DNA of 19,475 nucleotides from Bacteroidota bacterium (GTDB lineage: Bacteria; Bacteroidota; Bacteroidia; Bacteroidales; VadinHA17), in assembly GCA_030593185.1 (NCBI GenBank), contig JAUVHQ010000008.1, positions 1 through 19,475 of the forward strand, written 5' to 3'. The notes below the pieces were generated by a model. It saw only the letters and a list, made by a program, of their open reading frames with translations, was not told the DNA's origin and searched no databases. The translations under genes were made by a program, and so were the position numbers. This document shows positions 14,419-19,475 of the stretch, piece after piece; position 1 is the first letter of the stretch, and each line of letters starts with the position of its first letter.

Positions 14419-14820
14419 TTACCCGGTTTCCGTCATTAACAATTCACCATGTTTAATTCCTTTCATCCCGATCAACCTGTCAGCCAGCCTGGTCAGTTCT
14501 TTTGCCTTCCCTTTAACAACAATGGTTTCAAGACAATAGTCATGATCCAGGTGTACATGTTGCACTGAAAGGATTAACTTATGATACTCATGCTGAGCAT
14601 TAACTGACCGTTCAGAAAGATTCCGTTTATGATGGTCATAAACCAGAACAACAGCCCCGGCTACCTCCCTGTTATCCTCCCATTTTTGTTCAACAACGAT
14701 CTTTTCGATCAGGAAACGGATAGCCCGCGACCTGTTTGGAAACTGTTTCTCCTCAACCAGATTATCAAGGCGGCGAAGTGTACTTTCTTCAAGAGATACT
14801 CCGAATCGTTTTACCAACAT
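14419..14820 (-). CDS. nikR: Nickel-responsive transcriptional regulator NikR
   Basis: NikR is a tetrameric repressor that binds DNA when nickel is plentiful. The 133-residue protein has an N-terminal ribbon-helix-helix domain (about 1-45) and a C-terminal ACT-like nickel domain. The square-planar nickel site is intact: H77, H88, H90 and C96 correspond to H76, H87, H89 and C95 of E. coli NikR. A perfect inverted repeat, GTGTTAC-N13-GTAACAC, begins 2 bp before the ATG and matches the operator form reported for non-enterobacterial NikR, so autoregulation is likely. It probably also controls the downstream nickel transporter gene, tying nickel uptake to the need of the hydrogenase. No Shine-Dalgarno is visible. 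Confidence 0.95.
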   Translation of the reverse strand: MLVKRFGVSLEESTLRRLDNLVEEKQFPNRSRAIRFLIEKIVVEQKWEDNREVAGAVVLVYDHHKRNLSERSVNAQHEYHKLILSVQHVHLDHDYCLETIVVKGKAKELTRLADRLIGMKGIKHGELLMTETG

Positions 14821-14821
14821 A

Positions 14822-14848
14822 GTGTTACTAATTAAATTTTCGTAACAC
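14822..14848. promoter_or_regulatory. NikR operator
   Basis: GTGTTAC (14822-14828) and GTAACAC (14842-14848) form a perfect 7-bp inverted repeat with a 13-bp AT-rich spacer. This equals the GTGTTAC-N13/14-GTAACAC consensus I recall for NikR of delta-proteobacteria such as Geobacter and Desulfovibrio. It abuts the nikR start, so bound NikR would block nikR transcription or its early elongation. Confidence 0.85.
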
Positions 14849-14972
14849 GAAGATAATAAAAATCTGAAATATCAAGTATGATTTTATTTAGGAAAAATGA
14901 TTACATTTATGCCTGTTCTTTCATCTTCATACTAATGGATTCGCGTGGATTAACAAAAATCAATAACACCCG

Positions 14973-15278
14973 ATGATGAATAAAGAAATAAAAGATCATA
15001 TTATACGCGTGTTACTGAAAAACATCAGTAGCCAGAAAGAAGTTAATAAGATTATCATCTTTGGTTCTTTTGTAAATTCTATGGAGCCACGGGATATTGA
15101 TATAGCTGTATTTCTGGATAGTGATGAACCCTATTTAAGCTTAGCGATGAAGTACCGTAAACTGACTCGTGAAATATCAAAAATTCTACCCTTAGATATT
15201 ATTCCAATAAGGCGAGAAGCCTCGAAAATTTCATTTTTCGATGAAATAGAAAAAGGAGAAATGATCTATGAAAAATGA
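14973..15278 (+). CDS. MNT-type nucleotidyltransferase (toxin-antitoxin or defence module)
   Basis: This 101-residue protein is a minimal nucleotidyltransferase of the MNT/MntA family. The motif GSF (31-33) followed by RDIDIAVF with D41 and D43, and D75 in LDIIPI, supply the glycine-serine step and three metal-binding acidic residues of a pol beta-fold transferase. In known MNT-HEPN pairs the MNT protein is the antitoxin and modifies the HEPN partner with AMP. Its stop codon overlaps the start of the HEPN frame by 11 bp, the normal arrangement for such pairs. Diverging from nikR, it shares a 152-bp spacer with it. All catalytic residues are present, so this half looks intact although its partner is damaged. 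Confidence 0.87.
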   Translation: MMNKEIKDHIIRVLLKNISSQKEVNKIIIFGSFVNSMEPRDIDIAVFLDSDEPYLSLAMKYRKLTREISKILPLDIIPIRREASKISFFDEIEKGEMIYEK

Positions 15279-15654
15279 GACCTAAACCTGGTTAGCTTAC
15301 TCCCGGGAGAACTTAGCTTCTGCAAAAGTACTTTTAGAAAGTAATTTATTCAATCCCTGCTTGCATAATGTTCAACAGTGTTTAGAAAAAGCTCTGAAAT
15401 CAATCCTTGTAGAGAAAGCGTTTGGATTAAAAAGAACTCATTTGATAATGGAATTAAAAAATACTCTAAACAATTACCATATCGAAATAAATATTAGCGA
15501 TGAAGAATGTGATTTCCTGGATTCGTTATATCTGCCCTCAAAATACCCGATTAGCAGTGTATTACCAAATTATGAGCCAAATCATGAATTGTGCTCGAAA
15601 AGTATCTCTATCGCAAAGAGAGTATTGGAACAAGCCAAGGAAATAGTCTCATAA
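15268..15654 (+). pseudogene. HEPN-domain partner of the MNT gene, interrupted by an in-frame stop
   Basis: From the ATG at 15268, overlapping the MNT gene, the frame reads MKNET, then TAA (15283-15285), then continues without further stop for about 123 codons to 15654. The continuation has clear HEPN features: TWLAYSRENLASAKVLL, the HNVQQCLEKALKSIL helix, a KRTHLIMEL segment and YLPSKYP near the end. The stop replaces a codon where a residue such as Lys (AAA) would fit, so one base change explains it. The first start-like codon afterwards is a TTG at 15361, which would lose the first helix. The gene is therefore probably inactive or makes a 97-residue remnant. A sequencing error is the main alternative. 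Confidence 0.8.
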
Positions 15655-15734
15655 GCCTGTTAACAAATCACTACAAAACCACTTTATCCAAATAGAAATA
15701 TTTGAATAACTACTGTTGGAATGTTCCTTAATTC

Positions 15735-15767
15735 ACTCACCGGGTGACTCGAAGTCACCCGGTGAGT
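15735..15767. repeat. Perfect 15-bp palindromic hairpin
   Basis: The arm 15735-15749 (ACTCACCGGGTGACT) pairs fully with 15753-15767 around a CGA loop. There is no T-run on either side, so a standard intrinsic terminator is unlikely. The GC-rich stem in an AT-rich spacer resembles a REP-type palindrome. It lies 80 bp after the HEPN frame and before the Fic promoter. Confidence 0.65.
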
Positions 15768-15801
15768 AACAGTTATGCGTCCAGAAATACACAATTAAAT
15801 G

Positions 15802-15853
15802 AACATAATATGTTTGGAATATGAAAAAATGAACATATATTTGCAATATGTTC
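15802..15853 (+). promoter_or_regulatory. Fic gene promoter embedded in two inverted repeats
   Basis: TTTG (15813-15816), 19 bp, then TATATTTG (15836-15843) is an exact match to the Bacteroidota promoter consensus. The palindrome AACATA-A-TATGTT (15802-15814) touches the -33 box. The inverted repeat GAACATAT-N7-ATATGTTC (15831-15853) covers the -7 box and the expected transcription start. The two GAACATA copies begin 30 bp apart, about three helical turns. The layout suggests a repressor that covers both boxes. Confidence 0.65.
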
Positions 15854-15868
15854 AAAAAACAGATAAAC

Positions 15869-16996
15869 ATGGACACGAGCAAACTGAACCCATTTGATCG
15901 AAACAAACCCTATAATCAATTACCATTATTGCCCCCACCGGATAAAGTTATCGATAATGAAATTCTATTGAGGTGGGGATATGCCAGCCGAGCACTTGCG
16001 CAATTAAACAGAAACATTCTGAGACTTCCTAATCCAAATATGCTTGTAAATACAATCACACTCCAGGAAGCACAAAGTTCTTCGGCGATTGAGAACATAT
16101 TTACCACAGAGGATGAACTGTATAAAGCTGTATCGGATTCTGTAAAGGAAAAAGATGCCAGTCCTAATACCAAAGAAGTGTTGAGATACAGAGAAGCCTT
16201 GTGGACAGGATATTACGACATTAAGAAAAAAGGGGAAGTGGATCAGGACTCTATAATAAAAGTGTATCAACAGGTAAAAGATACCAGGCAAGGTATCAGA
16301 CCACCACAATCGCAAGTTGTAATAAAGAGGGGGCAAAGTGAATTGAGAGCCGGAGAGGTAATCTTTACGCCTCCAAGAGGAAAAGGTGTTATCGAATCGA
16401 AAATGGAAAACCTTATCCACTACCTGAACGATAACGAAACGTACTCAACCGACCCTTTGCTCAAAATGGCAATAGCTCATTACCAATTTGAAGTAATTCA
16501 CCCGTTTTCAGATGGAAATGGAAGGACAGGAAGGATATTAAATCTCTTGTACCTGGTAAATCAAGACTTATTATCTCATCCAGTCCTGTACTTAAGTAAA
16601 TATATAATTGAGAATAAAGATGATTATTATTACAACCTGGGAGCCGTTACACAAAGAAAATCGTGGAAAAACTGGATTATGTACATGCTAAATGCAGTAG
16701 AGCAAACATCAAAACACACAAATCAAATTATAGATGAGATAATTGACCAGATGAAAGCAACATTAGAATACGCCAGGAAAGAATTGAGGTGGTACAATAA
16801 AGAAATAAACGAAGTATTATTTACTCAACCATATATTAAACCTAAAATAATCGGGGATATTTCGGGCAAGACCAGCAGGACAACACTGACTAAATATATG
16901 TCAGACTTAACCCGGCTGGGAATACTCACTCCAAAACAGGATGGAAAAGAGGTGTATTATATTAATATCGACCTGGTTAGAATATTGGAGGGTTAA
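15869..16996 (+). CDS. Class II Fic family protein (probable AMP transferase) with C-terminal winged helix
   Basis: Fic proteins transfer AMP from ATP to target hydroxyl groups. From the ATG at 15869 this one has 375 residues. It has an N-terminal helical domain, the inhibitory helix motif S71-S-A-I-E75-N76 (SxxxEN) placed before the Fic core, which marks class II, and the full catalytic motif HPFSDGNGRTGR (211-222). The C-terminal 60 residues look like a winged helix-turn-helix. All catalytic residues are intact and the inhibitory Glu is present, so it should be auto-inhibited at rest. An earlier ATG at 15848 is in frame, but the predicted transcription start falls on it, so I prefer 15869. 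Its stop shares bases TTAA with the convergent hydrolase gene. The target is unknown. Confidence 0.88.
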   Translation: MDTSKLNPFDRNKPYNQLPLLPPPDKVIDNEILLRWGYASRALAQLNRNILRLPNPNMLVNTITLQEAQSSSAIENIFTTEDELYKAVSDSVKEKDASPNTKEVLRYREALWTGYYDIKKKGEVDQDSIIKVYQQVKDTRQGIRPPQSQVVIKRGQSELRAGEVIFTPPRGKGVIESKMENLIHYLNDNETYSTDPLLKMAIAHYQFEVIHPFSDGNGRTGRILNLLYLVNQDLLSHPVLYLSKYIIENKDDYYYNLGAVTQRKSWKNWIMYMLNAVEQTSKHTNQIIDEIIDQMKATLEYARKELRWYNKEINEVLFTQPYIKPKIIGDISGKTSRTTLTKYMSDLTRLGILTPKQDGKEVYYINIDLVRILEG

Positions 16997-18033
16997 AACT
17001 CAAGCCAGTCACCGGTTTCCGGTACTGCGAATTCACAATGGATACCTTTTTCAGCAGCTTGCTGCTTTGCCCATGCCTCCAGTTGCGGTCCGTCCATTAA
17101 TGGCTTATCATGATATTTTTCATCCTCCCAGCCACTGTAGTGAACCAGCAGGGTTTTTTCAGGATTGAGCCGTTTGATCCATTCAAGCAACGACCAGTAC
17201 AGATCTTTTGGCTGGCAACCATCCTTTATAAGAAGTTCCAGGTATTCCGGCAAAACAGGATTCTTATCATTGTTCAAATGCGGCAGAAACAGATCCTCCA
17301 TAGATATTCCTTTTAGCCATGGACTTAAAAAATTACGAGAGTCTTCCCGAACCAGGCTCCAGTGATTGGTTCGGGGATAGGGAAACCTGTTGTTAGCATC
17401 GGCAAAAAGGTACTTTGTTCCCTGAAAATTGGCATAATCTGTTTCTCTGACTAGCGGAGAAAGCAGGTCGCCCGAAAAAATGATTCTTTTCTTTTTGTTA
17501 CCGGCATTTTTGACCTCAGCAACGATCATAGCAGCCCCATATGCACTATTTCCGTGGTACACCGGGTAAGCTGTAAGTTCAACATCGGGAATCTCATCCG
17601 GAATTCGCGAAAAACCATAATCCAGGCATTTGAATTCGATGATCTTTTCAAGATGAGGCAGGCTACTAACAAGAACCTCCCAGCATAATTGGGTGGCATA
17701 CAACGGATACCGCCGCTTATCACTGAATCGGTAATAACTTTGCGCCACCCAGTCGATACCTACAAAATGATCAAGGTGAGGATGGGTTAATACAATGGCT
17801 TCAGGAATACGGTTGTGGGTTTTCAACAGCATTGGAATGGTCCCGTGACCTGCATCGATCAGCATCTCCCAGTTGACTTCTGTCCCGCGTTCGTCCTGGT
17901 TCAGGGACATTAGTGAAAATGATGCATTTGCATAATCGGGATCAGGTGTTAATGAATACAGGGTGTGTTGCTGTCCAAGCGGGATAGGCCAGGCATTACC
18001 ACGTCCGTTAATCCGTATACCGGTTTTTTCCAT
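16993..18033 (-). CDS. Metallo-beta-lactamase-fold hydrolase
   Basis: This 346-residue cytoplasmic protein has the MBL signature THPHLDH (H84, H86, D88, H89), followed by further likely metal ligands H160 in VYHGN, D189 in FSGDL and a late His in LVHYSGWED. The set is complete, so a two-metal hydrolase is likely. The substrate cannot be named; RNase Z-like and cyclic-nucleotide or phosphodiester hydrolases share this layout. It starts 22 bp after the stop of the S46 peptidase gene on the same strand and may be co-transcribed with it. Its stop overlaps the Fic stop by 4 bp in convergent orientation. Confidence 0.83.
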   Translation of the reverse strand: MEKTGIRINGRGNAWPIPLGQQHTLYSLTPDPDYANASFSLMSLNQDERGTEVNWEMLIDAGHGTIPMLLKTHNRIPEAIVLTHPHLDHFVGIDWVAQSYYRFSDKRRYPLYATQLCWEVLVSSLPHLEKIIEFKCLDYGFSRIPDEIPDVELTAYPVYHGNSAYGAAMIVAEVKNAGNKKKRIIFSGDLLSPLVRETDYANFQGTKYLFADANNRFPYPRTNHWSLVREDSRNFLSPWLKGISMEDLFLPHLNNDKNPVLPEYLELLIKDGCQPKDLYWSLLEWIKRLNPEKTLLVHYSGWEDEKYHDKPLMDGPQLEAWAKQQAAEKGIHCEFAVPETGDWLEF

Positions 18034-18055
18034 AGTCAGAAATACTGTAGATATT

Positions 18056-19475
18056 CTACTCCACCAGTGTCATCTCATCAAGCAGGTATCCTGCCCCGGC
18101 AAATTTGTCAATAATAAACAGGGCATACCGGATATCAATTGAGATGTTGCGACATTGTCCGGGATTAAACATTAAATCGCTCATAACACCTTCCCATGCA
18201 CGATCGAAATTTATTCCGATAAGGTTACCTTCAGCATCAATTACCGGGCTGCCTGAATTCCCACCGGTGGTATGATTTGTAGCCAGGAAGCATACTGGTA
18301 TCTTGCCATCCTGTGAATACCTTCCGTAGTCTTTTTTTAGATATAATTCTTTGAGCTTATCCGGCACATCATAATCATATATCTCCGGATTATCTTTTTC
18401 AATTACTCCTTCCAGGGTAGTATAATATTTATAGAACACTGCATCGCGGGGATCATACCCCCTGACTTCTCCATAAGATACCCTTAATGAAGAATTAGCA
18501 TCGGGATAGAATAACTTTTCGGGTTCAAACTCCATTTGAGCTTTCATATAGACACGATGCAGGTTCTCAAGTTCCTGATTTAACTTTCTATACTCAGATG
18601 ATATCTTGCCGTATGTTTCACCGGCACTTTGAGCTAACCTGTAAATTGGATCCTTTTTTATCTTTTTCACATCTGAAGATTTAAACGAATTGAGAAAACT
18701 GAGTAATGTTTCCTCATTCATAAACAATGATTTTCTGCCAATCTTCTCAATCCAAATTTGACAATTTCCATCAAACTTCTTCATTATCTTTTTAAATTCT
18801 TCAGGATGATGTTTCACGGGAACATTTTCATCAAACATTGAAAGCATATCTACAGCCAGTGCATCCCCTGTTGCCGGATCATGGTTTTTGAAGAAACCTG
18901 CAGCACGTTTGCGCAAGGATTCCAGAACCTGGTTGATCTCTTCCGGCGAAGCATCATTTCCAACCATAGAAACCAGTTTAGAAAATCCTGACGCAAGTGA
19001 TATATATTCCACCCCGTTATAGAAAAAAACTTCCCGAAGATAACTCTGTACCAGTCTTAACGGGGCTATTTCGTCATATACTTTTTCGTAACGTTCCAGG
19101 AGTTCCCCATATTTCCGGTTCCTTTCAGGATTTGCACCGGTCCATTCCATGAATCGTTTTTCATATTCCTGTTTCTTTATTACAGCATCAAGTTTATCCA
19201 ATCCTCGTATCTCACCCTTCCAGCGTTTCCAGGAATTGCTGACCCCGACTGCTTTTGCAGAGTACTGTATCCTGACTTCAGGGCTCTTTTCCATTGCATT
19301 CTGCATTATTTCAAGCTTCTTTGTCCGTACATCAATCAATTCCGGATAGATATCACGGGTTAACATTTGCAAATGATATGAAGGAACATATTCATAGGTG
19401 CTTCCGGGATATCCGAATACCATGGTAAAATCACCGGGCTTTGTTCCTTTAAGGGAAATTGGAAAAAACTTTTTG
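18056..19475 (-). CDS. S46-family dipeptidyl peptidase, DPP11-like (N-terminal part outside the window)
   Basis: The frame is open to the right edge, so the gene is cut at its 5' end. About 472 residues of an enzyme usually near 720 are visible. The visible part begins in the family sequence FFPISLKGTKPGDF, followed by MVFGYPGSTY. The catalytic serine is in TTGGNSGSPV. An arginine lies exactly 18 residues after that serine (INFDRAWEG), the spacing of Ser655 and Arg673 in Porphyromonas gingivalis DPP11, where Arg sets preference for Asp or Glu at P1. The catalytic His and Asp lie outside the window. These enzymes are periplasmic, release dipeptides for amino-acid fermentation and are largely confined to Bacteroidota and relatives, which supports the host assignment. 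Confidence 0.93.
   Translation of the reverse strand, partial: KKFFPISLKGTKPGDFTMVFGYPGSTYEYVPSYHLQMLTRDIYPELIDVRTKKLEIMQNAMEKSPEVRIQYSAKAVGVSNSWKRWKGEIRGLDKLDAVIKKQEYEKRFMEWTGANPERNRKYGELLERYEKVYDEIAPLRLVQSYLREVFFYNGVEYISLASGFSKLVSMVGNDASPEEINQVLESLRKRAAGFFKNHDPATGDALAVDMLSMFDENVPVKHHPEEFKKIMKKFDGNCQIWIEKIGRKSLFMNEETLLSFLNSFKSSDVKKIKKDPIYRLAQSAGETYGKISSEYRKLNQELENLHRVYMKAQMEFEPEKLFYPDANSSLRVSYGEVRGYDPRDAVFYKYYTTLEGVIEKDNPEIYDYDVPDKLKELYLKKDYGRYSQDGKIPVCFLATNHTTGGNSGSPVIDAEGNLIGINFDRAWEGVMSDLMFNPGQCRNISIDIRYALFIIDKFAGAGYLLDEMTLVE

Noticed and set aside
14135..14539. Plus-strand open frame of 134 codons, hydrophobic
   Set aside because: It translates the heptad and pyrimidine tracts and runs into antisense nikR; the hydrophobicity comes from base composition.
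14876..14932. GTATGA and TCATAC, the exact half-sites of the E. coli NikR operator, upstream of nikR
   Set aside because: They are 45 bp apart instead of 16, and a perfect operator of the other NikR type lies next to the gene, so chance is more likely.
15361..15654. HEPN gene starting at TTG 15361 as an intact short gene
   Set aside because: Clear HEPN sequence continues upstream in the same frame to an ATG that overlaps the MNT gene, so the short form is best read as a remnant after a nonsense mutation.

Overview
The window looks like a chromosomal segment of an AT-rich, probably anaerobic member of the Bacteroidota. Four things point there. An S46-family dipeptidyl peptidase is at the right edge. 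Several starts match the Bacteroidota promoter form TTTG-N19-TAnnTTTG. Most starts lack a Shine-Dalgarno sequence. The spacers carry short tandem repeats. No rRNA, tRNA, CRISPR array or insertion sequence was seen.

Positions 1-14820 hold nearly everything needed to build and supply a cytoplasmic NAD(P)-linked [NiFe] hydrogenase of the Hox (group 3d) type. On the minus strand lie the maturation genes hypF-hypC-hypD-hypE (6417 to 1814) and hypA-hypB (766 to the left edge). They are separated by a plus-strand gene for an unrecognised multi-zinc-ribbon protein (1380-1784) and a 613-bp spacer. Diverging from hypF is the plus-strand structural operon hoxF-hoxU-hoxY-hoxH-hoxW (6869-11943). HypF, HypE, HypC and HypD make and carry the Fe(CN)2CO group. 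HypA and HypB insert nickel. HoxW removes the 24-residue HoxH tail. HoxFU then couples the HoxYH hydrogenase to NAD(H).

Positions 12227-14820 hold, on the minus strand, a Tat-signal xylose-isomerase-like protein, a His-rich NicO/UreH-type nickel transporter and the nickel sensor NikR. Directly upstream of nikR is a perfect NikR-type operator, GTGTTAC-N13-GTAACAC. Nickel supply and nickel sensing are therefore encoded beside the nickel enzyme.

Positions 14973-19475 are accessory. They hold an MNT nucleotidyltransferase with a HEPN partner broken by an in-frame stop codon, a class II Fic protein whose promoter is embedded in inverted repeats, a metallo-beta-lactamase-fold hydrolase, and the C-terminal two thirds of an S46 peptidase with the DPP11-type arginine.

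The most unusual non-coding signal is a set of intergenic tracts that share a strict 7-bp period but use different 7-base words. They lie at 1072-1229, 12032-12189, 13153-13380 and 14134-14413, and none was seen in the tight hox and hyp operons. Several GC-rich perfect hairpins also occur in the spacers.
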